From NCBI GenBank assembly GCA_035285595.1, contig JAYKGV010000057.1, positions 15,808 to 79,807 on the forward strand: a DNA stretch of 64,000 nt, written 5' to 3'. Source of the stretch: VGJW01 sp035285595 (GTDB lineage Bacteria > Cyanobacteriota > Sericytochromatia > S15B-MN24 > VGJW01). The notes beneath the pieces were generated by a model that searched no databases, had not been told where the DNA came from, and saw only the letters and a list, made by a program, of their open reading frames with translations. Of the stretch, positions 50,148 through 58,843 are shown one piece after another. Position 1 is the first letter of the stretch, and each line of letters begins with the position of its first letter. Made by a program: the position numbers and the translations under genes.

Positions 50148-50270
50148 AAAGGGCGCCCGACAGCTTCGGGGTGCTGAAGTAGACCGCCCGCAGAGGCGGA
50201 AACGGAAGTTCACCGGGAGGGCACCCACCTGCTTCGTGCAGGTTCAAGCACCCCCGGCCCGAGGGCCTCC
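50148..50270 (+). ncRNA. Structured RNA leader candidate upstream of tsaE
   Basis: GGGGTGCT (50168-50175) pairs perfectly with AGCACCCC (50247-50254). Inside this closing stem are CCGCC/GGCGG around CGCAGA (about 50184-50199) and ACCTGC/GCAGGT around TTCGT (about 50227-50243), so a three-way junction can form. A competing hairpin CAGC/GCTG (50161-50176) uses one side of the closing stem. GGCCC/GGGCC follows before the tsaE start, which has no evident ribosome site. It matches no riboswitch, SRP, 6S or RNase P consensus I know. It may be a leader or a free small RNA. Confidence 0.35.
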
Positions 50271-50290
50271 CGCGCGCCACGCTCCTTCAC

Positions 50291-50749
50291 ATGCCCGATC
50301 TTTCCCTGACGCTGGCCGACGAGGCGGCGACCCGGGCCCTGGGCCGGGTCCTGGGCGAGGCTATGCGCCCCGGGGACGTGATATGGCTGGAGGGAGACCT
50401 GGGTGCCGGCAAGACGACGCTGGCGCAGGGTCTGGGCGAGGCCTTGGGCGTGCCGGGGCCTGTGACCAGCCCAACGTTCGCTCTGGTTCAGGAACATGAG
50501 GGGCGCCTCTTGATGCGGCACATAGACCTTTATCGTCTGGAACCCGCCGAGGTGCCGCCATTGGGGCCGTGGGAGTGGTTCGAGGACGATGCCGTCGTCG
50601 TGGTGGAGTGGCCTTGTCGCCTTCCTGAAGGGCTTCCCTGTGATCTAAGGGTGGTGCTCGAGTCGGGGGAGGTTCCAAGGCGTGCGCGCCTGCAGTCCTG
50701 CACGGAACGCGGCGGAGTCTTGTCCGCAGCCGCCGGGGCGCTTTCGTGA
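50291..50749 (+). CDS. tsaE: tRNA threonylcarbamoyladenosine biosynthesis ATPase TsaE
   Basis: 152 residues. Small P-loop protein that supports the TsaB-TsaD complex in making t6A37 of ANN-decoding tRNAs. The Walker A motif is EGDLGAGKTTLAQGL; PVTSPTFALVQEHEG and MRHIDLYRLEPAE are family-specific. WFEDDAVVVVEWPCRLPEGLP is the late Walker-B-like segment. Overlaps tsaB by 4 bp (GTGA). TsaD and TsaC are not in the window. Confidence 0.94.
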   Translation: MPDLSLTLADEAATRALGRVLGEAMRPGDVIWLEGDLGAGKTTLAQGLGEALGVPGPVTSPTFALVQEHEGRLLMRHIDLYRLEPAEVPPLGPWEWFEDDAVVVVEWPCRLPEGLPCDLRVVLESGEVPRRARLQSCTERGGVLSAAAGALS

Positions 50750-51450
50750 ACATACTGTCCGTCAACACGGCCACCGATGCCATGGGCGTCGGGGTGTACG
50801 GGCCCACGGGATGTCACGAATGGACGACGCCTCCGCAGGCGGCGGGCCGAGGACACTCTGAAGCCTTGGTTCCCGTGGTCGACGCCGTGTTGCGTCAAGC
50901 GGGTCTTCGGGTCACCGACCTCGGGGGCGTGGCCGTCGTGGTCGGACCGGGTGGCTTCACGGGGGTGCGTGCCGGGCTGGTCTTTGCCCGCACGTTGGCG
51001 CACGCCCGCGGCATTCCGGTGGCGGGGGTGGATACGCTGGAGGCGTTGGCTGGTTCGGTGGGCGTCGAGGGTCAGATCGTCACCTTGCTCGATGCGCGGC
51101 GCGGGATGGTCTTCAGCGCCCGATGGGAGGTCCGGCGCGGAGTGAGGCGCCTGCTGCGGCCGGCTCGCCTCGAGTCTCTCGAGGAGCTGATCGGGGCCTT
51201 GGATGGTGGTCCGTGCACCTTTGTCGGCGAAGGGGCGCTCGTTCACCGGATCACGCTCGAGGCTCTGCCCGGTGCCCACGTTCCTTCGGACGTGCTCCAT
51301 GCGGTGCGGCCTGCGGTCGTGGCGGAGCTCGCCCGGTCGTCGCTTCAGGCGGGGGGGGAGTCCCCCCTGGACTTGCAGCCCCGTTACCTGCGTGCCCCGG
51401 CGATGGCCCGCGAGGTGACAGAGGAGCCCCGGAAGGAGGTCCGTCCGTGA
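50746..51450 (+). CDS. tsaB: tRNA threonylcarbamoyladenosine biosynthesis protein TsaB
   Basis: 234 residues from a GTG overlapping tsaE. TsaB is the inactive paralogue of TsaD and scaffolds t6A synthesis. It has the ASKHA-fold opening MNILSVNTATDAMGVGVYG, the segment GRGHSEALVPVVDAVLRQAG, and GGVAVVVGPGGFTGVRAGLV, which is diagnostic. The C-terminal lobe is shorter and more variable, as usual. GTGA overlap with the next gene gives the conserved tsaE-tsaB-rimI order. Confidence 0.94.
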   Translation: MNILSVNTATDAMGVGVYGPTGCHEWTTPPQAAGRGHSEALVPVVDAVLRQAGLRVTDLGGVAVVVGPGGFTGVRAGLVFARTLAHARGIPVAGVDTLEALAGSVGVEGQIVTLLDARRGMVFSARWEVRRGVRRLLRPARLESLEELIGALDGGPCTFVGEGALVHRITLEALPGAHVPSDVLHAVRPAVVAELARSSLQAGGESPLDLQPRYLRAPAMAREVTEEPRKEVRP

Positions 51451-51962
51451 AGAGACGTCCTCCTGTGCGAGGCCACATCCGGCCCATGGCTCATGCCGAC
51501 ATCCCGGCGCTGCTTCCCATCGAGGCCAGGTGCTTTGGGGACCACTGGACGGTGCAGTCTTTTCGTGACGAGCTGGACCAGGCGTGCAGCACCTACGTCG
51601 TGGTGGAAATTGACGGCGAAATCGTGGGTTATGCAGGTTTCTGGCTGATCCTCGAAGAGGCCCACATCACGACCGTGGCGGTCCACCCCGATCATCAGGG
51701 GCAGGGTTTGGGGGAGCAGCTGCTCGTGGCGCTGATTGACGCTGCTCTGGAGCGCGAGGCGCGTTGGATGACGCTGGAAGTCCGAGTATCCAACACGGGG
51801 GCGCAGGCCCTGTATCGGAAATACGGTTTTGAGTCCTTGGGCCGCAGGCGTGGGTATTACCAGAATGATGGTGAAGATGCCCTCGTCATGTGGACCGAGC
51901 ACATGGGTTCGCCCGAGTATCAGGAGAGGCTTGCACGCTTGAGGGCCAGGTTCTCTTCCTGA
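51447..51962 (+). CDS. rimI: Ribosomal protein alanine N-acetyltransferase RimI
   Basis: 171 residues from a GTG overlapping the tsaB stop. GNAT acetyltransferase; in E. coli RimI acetylates the N-terminal alanine of ribosomal protein S18. Visible GNAT motifs are the acetyl-CoA loop VAVHPDHQGQGLGEQLL, LEVRVSNTGAQALYRKYGFE and RRGYYQNDGEDALVMW. The first 14 residues are a basic extension. Its position after tsaB is a common arrangement. Ends inside the beginning of the CBS/CorC frame. Confidence 0.92.
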   Translation: MKRRPPVRGHIRPMAHADIPALLPIEARCFGDHWTVQSFRDELDQACSTYVVVEIDGEIVGYAGFWLILEEAHITTVAVHPDHQGQGLGEQLLVALIDAALEREARWMTLEVRVSNTGAQALYRKYGFESLGRRRGYYQNDGEDALVMWTEHMGSPEYQERLARLRARFSS

Positions 51963-52885
51963 AGCCCGGGGCCTTGTACGTGGCTTCCGTGGCCTGGGTC
52001 GCCGCCTTCGTGGTGGTCGACCTGCTGCTGGTCGTGGGCCTGTTGGCGTGGGCTGCGGCCCGCCCGGGTCGTGTCGTCGCTCTGGCCCGGTTGGTGCCGG
52101 GGCCGGTCCGTCGCTTCCTCGCGGAGGGCGGCGAGGCTCTGTCGGGAGCCATTACGGGTGCCCTGCACGGGGCTTCGGCGGCGCAGCGCCACATCGTCCA
52201 CAAGGCCATAGGTTTCACGGGCAAGACCGTAGGAGCGTTGATGGTCCCCAGGCCCGATATGGTCTGCCTCGCGGCGGACACGCCCGTGGCGCAGGTCTTC
52301 CGGATCTTCGGGACCAGTTCCCACAACCGCATCCCCGTGCATGAAGGAGACCTGGACAAGATCATCGGCTTCCTGCACGCCAAGGATCTGATGCGGGTGG
52401 CCGGCGGGCCGCTCGAAGGTCTCGTGGCCCGGGATCTCGTCCGGCCCGTGCTTGCGGTTCCGGCCAACAAGCCGGTTCATCAGATGTTGCACGAGTTCCA
52501 GACCAGCCGGACCCATCTCGCCATCGTGCTGGATGAGTTTGGGGGGACGGCCGGCATGGTGACCCTCAACGACTTGCTCGAGCAACTGGCCGGCGAGGTC
52601 CATGACGAGCTCCGGCCAGGCTTGCCGGACTTTGCGGCGGAGCCTGACGGGGCCTGGCAGGTACGGGGTTTGGTCTCCATCACCGAGGTGAACCAGCGGC
52701 TGAATCTCGAGCTGCCCAGCGAGGACTACAATACGCTCGCGGGCCTGGTCTTCGGGGCGCTGGGCCGGACTCCGGAGCCGGGGGACGAGGTGCACTTGTC
52801 TGCGGACGGGACGTGGCGCTGCCGGGTGCTGGCCACCAACGGGCGGCGGGCCACCTTGTTGCGGGTCGTCCACTCTTCGACCTGA
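51890..52885 (+). CDS. CBS-domain and CorC-domain membrane protein (HlyC/CorC-like)
   Basis: 331 residues from ATG 51890, which overlaps rimI by 73 bp; TTG 51974 or GTG 51980 may be the true start, since no ribosome site is clear. One strong transmembrane helix (VAAFVVVDLLLVVGLLAWAA) is followed by a CBS pair: VGALMVPRPDMVCLAADTPV to IIGFLHAKDLM, and LVRPVLAVPANKPVHQML to GMVTLNDLLEQLAGEV. The C-terminal CorC_HlyC/transporter-associated domain ends it (VRGLVSITEVNQRLNLELPS). Full-length family members have a four-helix DUF21 domain, which is missing here. Related proteins act in magnesium/cobalt efflux. The exact role is uncertain. Confidence 0.8.
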   Translation: MDRAHGFARVSGEACTLEGQVLFLKPGALYVASVAWVAAFVVVDLLLVVGLLAWAAARPGRVVALARLVPGPVRRFLAEGGEALSGAITGALHGASAAQRHIVHKAIGFTGKTVGALMVPRPDMVCLAADTPVAQVFRIFGTSSHNRIPVHEGDLDKIIGFLHAKDLMRVAGGPLEGLVARDLVRPVLAVPANKPVHQMLHEFQTSRTHLAIVLDEFGGTAGMVTLNDLLEQLAGEVHDELRPGLPDFAAEPDGAWQVRGLVSITEVNQRLNLELPSEDYNTLAGLVFGALGRTPEPGDEVHLSADGTWRCRVLATNGRRATLLRVVHSST

Positions 52886-53236
52886 GTCACGCCGGGGCGC
52901 TGCTGCTCGAGTCCCGTGGCCAGGCCGCAAAGGCCTTCCCCGTCAACGGGACCAAGGGGAGAAGCGCCGGGGGCAGGAACCCCAAAGCAAAAGGCCGCCT
53001 CGCGGCGGCCGGCAGATAAAAGGCAACAGATAAGTGATGTACAAGGGCGGTCGAAACCGCGACGGGGGGTGGTTCAGCATCCGGTGAGGAGGGGGGATGG
53101 ACGGTGAACCTTCGTGGAAGCGACGACCTCTTGGGGCCAAGCCCGATGTGTGAGCACCTGTAGTGGACAAAAGGGTTGTCGGAAGCTTAACGGCAGGACT
53201 TGCTAAGGGAAAGGAATTTTTTCGGAGATTTTTATT
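52886..53236. other. Convergent intergenic region, no gene recognised
   Basis: About 350 bases between the CBS/CorC gene and the RMD1/YagE gene. It contains one clear hairpin (52993-53010) and a short T-rich stretch near 53218-53235 next to the minus-strand stop. Nothing else is seen. Confidence 0.6.
52993..53010 (-). terminator. Intrinsic terminator for the minus-strand gene at 53237
   Basis: GGCCGCC, loop TCGC, GGCGGCC. Read on minus it is followed by TTTTGCTTT, a fair U-tract. It lies 227 bp beyond the stop of the RMD1/YagE gene. Confidence 0.65.
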
Positions 53237-54325
53237 TCAGGAATGCGGGACTCCGACGAAAGCCATGATGACCTCGATCAGGATGAGGAAGATGATCATC
53301 AGCTCCAGCAGGACCGAGCGCTTCTGGTTCATCTCTTCGAGAAGCAACTGGGAGACCTGCTGGACGATGCGCAACTTGGCGTCGACCAGCTCTTCCCATC
53401 GACCCAGTCGCAGGCTCTCCCCCGTCATGCGGTAGATGCGGGCAAGGTAGACGTCGCCGGTGATCTTGATGGCGTTGCGAATCTTGTCCTGAACGTCGTA
53501 GATCTCGATCATCAGCTGCATCAACTTCTTGGAGGTTCGGGCGAGTCGTCGTCGGCTGCCGCGTTCCGCGGCACCTGAGAAAGCGTCGTATACGGCGCCC
53601 AGTTCGCCTTCCAACGTCTCGTCGTAGTAACGCAGGTCCAGCAGCTGGGCGTTGGCGAACTCGATGATGTCGACGTGATCGGTGCTGCACTCGGGATCCA
53701 GCACGAACGCACTGTTCCAGGTCACGATGACCAGGTCGTCGCTGCGGTAGGAGTGATGGAGCCGAAGCGCGTCGGTGCGTTCGTCGCGGCTCATCTCGCC
53801 CCGTTCTCCTCGCAGGACGCGGGCAAGGTCCTCACCTTTGCGGGCCAGCAGATCGTCGGCCCTGACGGGGGCGTCGAAGGCCTCGATGTAGGTGATGAAG
53901 TAGTCCTCGACCAGCTTGGAGCGGCTGATGGGGCCCTTGGCGGCTGCTTCCAGCCGGGGAGCGATCTCGCCGAGGACCTGCCGGGCCGCGGACTCGATGG
54001 TCAGATCCGCCTGCAACCGAGCGCTCTCCTCGACCAGTTCGGCCCACGTGCCGCTGAAGGGCACGGTCCAGATCAGGCTGACGATGCCGAAATCGTGGAC
54101 CTTGGCCCGCACGGTTCCCGCGTGATCGTTCGTGAGCGGGCGATGGCCCAATGGCAGGACGACCGGCGGGGCGCGGAATCTGATGGCATCCGGCTGATGG
54201 CCCCGCCCCACCAGCTCACCGATGGTGCTGTCGGCCCACAGGGCACGCAAACGGCCGAGATCGACCTCATCTGCGAACTCGAAGAGATGCAGGACCTGAA
54301 TGTGGGCGCGGACGATATTTTCCAT
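53237..54325 (-). CDS. RMD1/YagE family (DUF155) membrane protein
   Basis: 362 residues. The family domain fills residues 55-310, with the conserved GIVSLIWTVPFSGTWAELVE, LVIVTWNSAFVLDPECSTDH and the helical YDVQDKIRNAIKITGDVYLA. The C-terminus has a single transmembrane helix (LLELMIIFLILIEVIMAFVG) preceded by the amphipathic VSQLLLEEMNQKRSV. Eukaryotic relatives (RMD1, RMND1) are mitochondrial membrane proteins needed for translation or meiotic division; the bacterial role is unknown. Transcribed away from bamA. Confidence 0.88.
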   Translation of the reverse strand: MENIVRAHIQVLHLFEFADEVDLGRLRALWADSTIGELVGRGHQPDAIRFRAPPVVLPLGHRPLTNDHAGTVRAKVHDFGIVSLIWTVPFSGTWAELVEESARLQADLTIESAARQVLGEIAPRLEAAAKGPISRSKLVEDYFITYIEAFDAPVRADDLLARKGEDLARVLRGERGEMSRDERTDALRLHHSYRSDDLVIVTWNSAFVLDPECSTDHVDIIEFANAQLLDLRYYDETLEGELGAVYDAFSGAAERGSRRRLARTSKKLMQLMIEIYDVQDKIRNAIKITGDVYLARIYRMTGESLRLGRWEELVDAKLRIVQQVSQLLLEEMNQKRSVLLELMIIFLILIEVIMAFVGVPHS

Positions 54326-54353
54326 GGATCTCGGGGTGGCAGATTCAGCCGGG

Positions 54354-54382
54354 GTGACGGGCTTCGGCCCTCTTCGTATAAT
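54354..54382 (+). promoter_or_regulatory. Promoter of the bamA-lpx operon
   Basis: GTGACG (54354-54359), 17-bp spacer, perfect TATAAT (54377-54382). Four of six -35 bases match. The start would be near 54389, giving a 30-base leader to the bamA ATG at 54419. Confidence 0.72.
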
Positions 54383-54418
54383 GGACCAGATTGACGCCTC
54401 TTTACTGAAAGTTAGCGG

Positions 54419-56407
54419 ATGCTTGCTCTCGCGTCACCCCGCCCGGCGCCCAAGGGTCCGCTCGGTGGCTTTGCGTCGGCCTTGTCGGGTGCCGCGGTGC
54501 TTCTTTGCCTTCAAGCGGGGATGGCGGCGGCGCCCGCCTGGGCCCAGGGTGAGGTCGGTGGTTCCGAGGTTCCGGGGTCACCGCCCGGGGAGGCTCCGGC
54601 CAGCGTCGCTCCTGCCACGGATTCGACGGTGGTACCGGACGACAGCCCGCGCATCCGGATCGCGGACATTCGCATCGACGGCAACCACCGGGTGTCGGAC
54701 GAACAAATTTTGCTGGCCTTGCCGCTCCATCGAGGCGAGGAGGTCACCCGCAAGCAGGTGGTCGATGCCTTGCAGCGCGTGTACGGCCTAGGGCTGTTTC
54801 GGGATGTCAACGCAGGCCTCGAGGAGGCCGAGTCCGGTCAGCGTCTCGTGGTTCGCGTGGTCGAGAATCCCGTCTTGTCGGACGTGCGCATCAGCGGCAT
54901 GACCCTGCTCACCCCGGACGAGACCGTGCGGTCTTTCCAGCCCCTGAAGGGTCGCATCCTCAACATGCGCGACGTCCAGAAGCGCCTCAAGGAGCTCGAG
55001 AAGCGCTATGCGGACGAAGGCTGGGTGCTGGCCCGTGTGCACGACCTGCAGGTGGGCGAGGATGGCGTGCTTTCCCTCAAGGTGGGTGAGGGCATCGTGC
55101 AGGCCATCCGCATCACCGGCAACGAGGACACGCAGGAATACGTCATCCGACGGGAGCTCACCGTAAAGCCCGGCGAGGTTTTCAATTTCAGGCGCATGGA
55201 GGAGGACCTGCGCCGACTCTACAACCTCAACTATTTCGAGGACCTCGGCTTGCGGTACGAGCCGGGCGAGACCCCCGAAAAGGTCATCGTCGTCGTCAAC
55301 GTCAAGGAGAAGCAGACGGGCATCTTCCAGGCCAGCGCCGGTTTCTCGTCCCGGGACGGCCTGATTGGCATGCTGTCCTTCCGCAAGGAGAACTTGCTCG
55401 GTCGAGGCCAGACCCTGTCCATCGACGTCAGCGCCAGTCTCAACCCTTTCGGGGAGATCAGCTACTTCAACCCGTGGTTGACGGAGCAGAAAGCCTCATT
55501 GGGAACCTCGCTCTACTATCGGCGCTACTTCAACGTCTTCAACGTGGCGGTGCCCGGCGGTACGGGCAGCCAGGACGACCGGGCGGGCGGCTCTCTGTCC
55601 ATCGGCGTGCCGCTCGGAGACAATCCCGTCACTGCGCGCTGGCGCCTGTCGGGGACCGTCAAAGGAGAGCGGGTGCAGATCTCGCGGCCTTCCGCGGAAG
55701 ATCGGCTTCGTTACACGCCTTCTCGCGAAGATACGGTGTCCCGTGCCGATCAGGATTACGCAGGGTCGATCGGAGCCATCTTGACCCACGACAGTCGCGA
55801 CTTCGTGCTGAACCCCAATCGTGGCATCTTCTCGAGCTTGTCCACGGAGTACTATCTCGGTGGACTGGGGCTCGGTAATGTCGACGTCCTGAAGATGCAG
55901 GGGGACTGGAATGTTTACCTGCCGGCCTGGCCCGAGCGTACCGTGCTGGCCTTCGGCTTCAAGGGCGCGACCACCCTCGCGGGTCCCTCGGGGCGCGTGC
56001 CCATCTACGAGCGTTACTACTCGATGGGGCCCTACTTGATCCGCGGCTGGGCCGAGAACGTGTTCGATCCCACGGCAGGCCGCCCTTCCAGTGCCTTCCA
56101 GGGTGACTCGCTGGTACTGGGCGCCCTCGAGTACCGCTTCCCGATCTGGAACATCCTGTCGGGGGTGATCTTCGGGGATACCGGCATTTTCTGGGATCAG
56201 ACGCCGATTCGCATGCCGGACGGGTCCGAGTCCTATCGCTCTGCGCCCTTCAGGTGGGAAAATGCACGCTCAGGCTATGGTTTCGGTTTCCGCCTGATCA
56301 CGCCCTTCGGTCCTCTGCGCCTCGACCTGGGCATCCGCAGCTGGGATCCCGCGACCCAAGCATTTCCCACCATCATCCCCCAGTTCTCGATCGGACAGAA
56401 GTTCTAA
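54419..56407 (+). CDS. bamA: Outer-membrane protein assembly factor BamA
   Basis: 662 residues. BamA inserts beta-barrel proteins into the outer membrane. A signal peptide ends near PAWAQG (about residue 43), followed by a Pro/Ser-rich linker. Three POTRA-like repeats can be recognised: IRIADIRIDGNHRVSDEQIL, LSDVRISGMTLLTPDETV and AIRITGNEDTQEYVIRREL. E. coli has five; cyanobacterial Omp85 has three. The 16-strand barrel region (about 320-662) contains the loop-6 motif as LIRGWAENVFDP (family: VRGF) and ends in Phe, as barrel substrates do. First gene of a seven-gene chain. BamB-E homologues were not recognised. Confidence 0.95.
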   Translation: MLALASPRPAPKGPLGGFASALSGAAVLLCLQAGMAAAPAWAQGEVGGSEVPGSPPGEAPASVAPATDSTVVPDDSPRIRIADIRIDGNHRVSDEQILLALPLHRGEEVTRKQVVDALQRVYGLGLFRDVNAGLEEAESGQRLVVRVVENPVLSDVRISGMTLLTPDETVRSFQPLKGRILNMRDVQKRLKELEKRYADEGWVLARVHDLQVGEDGVLSLKVGEGIVQAIRITGNEDTQEYVIRRELTVKPGEVFNFRRMEEDLRRLYNLNYFEDLGLRYEPGETPEKVIVVVNVKEKQTGIFQASAGFSSRDGLIGMLSFRKENLLGRGQTLSIDVSASLNPFGEISYFNPWLTEQKASLGTSLYYRRYFNVFNVAVPGGTGSQDDRAGGSLSIGVPLGDNPVTARWRLSGTVKGERVQISRPSAEDRLRYTPSREDTVSRADQDYAGSIGAILTHDSRDFVLNPNRGIFSSLSTEYYLGGLGLGNVDVLKMQGDWNVYLPAWPERTVLAFGFKGATTLAGPSGRVPIYERYYSMGPYLIRGWAENVFDPTAGRPSSAFQGDSLVLGALEYRFPIWNILSGVIFGDTGIFWDQTPIRMPDGSESYRSAPFRWENARSGYGFGFRLITPFGPLRLDLGIRSWDPATQAFPTIIPQFSIGQKF

Positions 56408-56889
56408 TGCGCCATCTCACCCCGCTGATCGTGCTTGTGGCCTCCCTGCTGACCGTGGCCTCCCCGTCTGCCTTGGCCGCCGGCAAGGACGTCCATTCTC
56501 CGACGCTTGCCTTCGTGGATACCCAGCGTTTGCTGGCCCAGTACAAGGAGGCGTTGTCATCCCAGGGCGAGTTGCGGGGCAAGGCCGAGGCCTATCAACG
56601 CGAGCTTCTGCAGCGCAATCAGGCCATCCAGAAGGCCCAGAAAGCTGGCAAGCCTGCCAAAGAGGTCGAGAAGATGACGAAGGAGGCCGAGCGTATCTTG
56701 CGGCCGAAGAAAGAGGCCGTGGAAGCCCTCGACCGGCGTCTGACCGAGCGCATCAAGGGCAAGATTCAGCGTGCCATCGCAGAGGTGGCCCGACAGAAGA
56801 ACATCGCTACGGTCGTGGACCGCCAGATCGTGCTGTACGGTGGCCTGGACCTGACGGATGAGGTCCTTGCGAGGCTCAACGCCAAGTGA
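56407..56889 (+). CDS. skp: Skp/OmpH family periplasmic chaperone
   Basis: 160 residues; the ATG shares a base with the bamA stop (TAATG). The signal peptide ends at ALAAG (about residue 25). The mature chain starts with the family strand LAFVDTQRLLAQYKEALSSQ, then two long Lys/Glu/Gln-rich helices forming the Skp tentacle hairpin (QRNQAIQKAQKAGKPAKEVE). It ends with VARQKNIATVVDRQIVLYGG and DLTDEVLARL, typical of the trimerisation base. Skp shields unfolded outer-membrane proteins on the way to BamA. The bamA-skp-lpxD order is conserved. Confidence 0.93.
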   Translation: MRHLTPLIVLVASLLTVASPSALAAGKDVHSPTLAFVDTQRLLAQYKEALSSQGELRGKAEAYQRELLQRNQAIQKAQKAGKPAKEVEKMTKEAERILRPKKEAVEALDRRLTERIKGKIQRAIAEVARQKNIATVVDRQIVLYGGLDLTDEVLARLNAK

Positions 56890-57944
56890 GCTCCGTGTCT
56901 GCCGCTCCGCGTCAGGACCTCGTGACCTTGGCTGCCGCCGCGGCTGCAGCCGGTGGCCGGGTCGTGGGCGATCCTGCGGCCGTGGTGACAGGGGTGGCCG
57001 AACCGGAAGCCGCAGGTCCCGGGGACCTGGTCTTCCTGCTCGAGGACAGGCATGCCACGCGTATCGGAGCCTCGGGCGCAGGCTTCGTGCTGGCCGCTCG
57101 TGTACCCGAGGGGCGCTCCGGCATCTCCGTGGACCGACCTCGAGAGGCGATGGCGCGGGTCATGGCACTTTTCATGCCTCCGCTGCCCCCTGCGGGCATC
57201 CACCCTACGGCGTTTGTGGATCCCACAGCCGTACTGGCGGAACAAGTGTCCGTCGGCCCCTTCGTGGTCATCGGTGCAGGGGTCCGCGTCGGGCGAGGCA
57301 CGGTCCTGCATGCGCGGGTGGTCCTTTATGACGGAGTCGAGATCGGTGAGAATGCCGTCTTGCACGCCGGGGCCGTCGTGCGGGAAGCCTGTGTTCTTGG
57401 CCACCGGGTCTGCCTGCAGCCGGGTGCCGTGGTAGGTGCCGACGGCTTTGGCGTGGTGCCTGCGGAGGGCGGGAACGTCCGCACGCCACAGCTGGGCCGG
57501 GTGGTCCTCGAAGATGATGTCGAGATCGGCGCCAATGCCACGATTGACCGGGCGACCTTGGGCGAAACCCGGATTGGGCGAGGCAGCAAGCTGGACAATC
57601 TGGTGCACGTCGCGCACAACGTCGTGGTGGGGCGCGATGCGATGATCGTGGGTCAAGCGGGCATCGCGGGCTCCGCCACGCTCGGTGATCGCGTCGTCAT
57701 GGGGGGGCAGACAGGGATCGTCGGGCACGTCACCATCGGGGACGGCGTGGTGCTGGCGGCCCGCGGCGTCTTGACCAAGGACACCCCCGAGGCCGGCATG
57801 TACTCGGGCTTCCCGGCTCGTCCCCATCGTGACGAGTTGCGTCGTCAAGCCCTCCCGGATCGTCTGGCGCGTCGTCTCGAACGTCTCGAGGCCCGCTTCG
57901 CCTCCACACCTGCCTCATCCCCCTCCACGGAGTCCGATTCTTGA
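56886..57944 (+). CDS. lpxD: UDP-3-O-acylglucosamine N-acyltransferase LpxD
   Basis: 352 residues from a GTG overlapping skp (GTGA). LpxD adds the second acyl chain in lipid A synthesis. The N-terminal uridine-binding domain (about 10-100) is followed by a left-handed beta-helix of hexapeptide repeats from IHPTAFVDPTAVLAEQVSVG. VCLQPGAVVGADGFGVVP and LDNLVHVAHNVVVGRDAMI are LpxD signatures, the latter with the catalytic His (VAHN). The C-terminus is a helical, Arg-rich tail. Overlaps lpxC by 4 bp (TTGA). Confidence 0.96.
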   Translation: MSSVSAAPRQDLVTLAAAAAAAGGRVVGDPAAVVTGVAEPEAAGPGDLVFLLEDRHATRIGASGAGFVLAARVPEGRSGISVDRPREAMARVMALFMPPLPPAGIHPTAFVDPTAVLAEQVSVGPFVVIGAGVRVGRGTVLHARVVLYDGVEIGENAVLHAGAVVREACVLGHRVCLQPGAVVGADGFGVVPAEGGNVRTPQLGRVVLEDDVEIGANATIDRATLGETRIGRGSKLDNLVHVAHNVVVGRDAMIVGQAGIAGSATLGDRVVMGGQTGIVGHVTIGDGVVLAARGVLTKDTPEAGMYSGFPARPHRDELRRQALPDRLARRLERLEARFASTPASSPSTESDS

Positions 57945-58843
57945 TCGTCGACAGCTTCTCGCCCTTCCAAGCCACCGTGGCACGGCCCGTATTGCTGCCG
58001 GGCATCGGTCTGCACTCCGGCGAGCCCGTCAACGTCCGAATCCTGCCGGCACCGGTCCATCACGGGTTGGTCTTCCTGCGTGAGGATCTGCCCGGCCGTC
58101 CCCGCATCCCTGCTCGGACCGCCTTTGTCACGGACACCACCCTCTGCACGACCCTCGCGCGCGGCAAGGCGACGGTGCGTACCGTCGAGCACCTGCTGGC
58201 TGCCCTGTACGCGATGGGGGTCACCAATGCCGTGCTGGCGGTGGACGGGCCCGAAGTCCCGGCCTTGGACGGCTCTGCCATGCCGGTCGTAAGGGCGCTC
58301 GAGGCTGTGGGCCTGAGCCGTCAGGACGCGCCCGTGCGCGCGCTGGCGCTTGCCGAGCCGGTCGAGGTGGTGCGCGAGGATCGGCGCGTGGCCTACGAGC
58401 CGGCCGAAGAGGCCTGGGTTCGTTATCAGGTGGATTACGGGCATCCACTGGCGGGTCCTCAGGTCCTGCAGTTGCTCGTGACGCCCGCGAACTTGCGTGA
58501 GGCCGTGCTCGAGGCCCGGACCTTCTGCCTTGAAGCCGAGGCCGAGCGGATGCGGGCGATGGGGTTGGCTCGGGGAGGCTCGGTCGAGAATGCCGTGGTC
58601 ATCCACGAACACGGGACCTCGACGCCGCTCCGGCACGCGGATGAGTTCGTGCGGCACAAGATTCTGGACCTGGTGGGAGACCTGGCGCTGACGGGTGCGC
58701 GCTGGGTGGGCGCAGTGAGCGCGACCCGAGCCGGTCATGCCCTGCACGTGGCCCTGGCCGCCCGCCTGGAGGAGTTGGCGGGCACAGAGGCCGTGCAGGC
58801 CGTCCGGCCGGTGGGCAGCGAGGAGGCGGTCCGTGTCCCCTGA
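57941..58843 (+). CDS. lpxC: UDP-3-O-acyl-N-acetylglucosamine deacetylase LpxC
   Basis: 300 residues from a TTG. LpxC is the zinc amidase that performs the first committed step of lipid A synthesis. Zinc ligands are visible: His84 in TVRTVEHLLAAL, His239 and Asp243 in DEFVRHKILDLVGDLAL. The general acid His266 is in ATRAGHALHV. The substrate-handling segment FCLEAEAERMRAMGLARGGS matches the family, as does the starting LLPGIGLHSGEPVNV. In Proteobacteria lpxC sits in the division cluster; here it follows lpxD, as in Cyanobacteria. Overlaps fabZ by 11 bp. Confidence 0.97.
   Translation: MIVDSFSPFQATVARPVLLPGIGLHSGEPVNVRILPAPVHHGLVFLREDLPGRPRIPARTAFVTDTTLCTTLARGKATVRTVEHLLAALYAMGVTNAVLAVDGPEVPALDGSAMPVVRALEAVGLSRQDAPVRALALAEPVEVVREDRRVAYEPAEEAWVRYQVDYGHPLAGPQVLQLLVTPANLREAVLEARTFCLEAEAERMRAMGLARGGSVENAVVIHEHGTSTPLRHADEFVRHKILDLVGDLALTGARWVGAVSATRAGHALHVALAARLEELAGTEAVQAVRPVGSEEAVRVP

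Noticed and set aside
50148..50270. Identification of the structured leader as SRP RNA, 6S RNA, TPP, cobalamin or glutamine riboswitch
   Set aside because: None of the diagnostic conserved bases of these classes are present on either strand.
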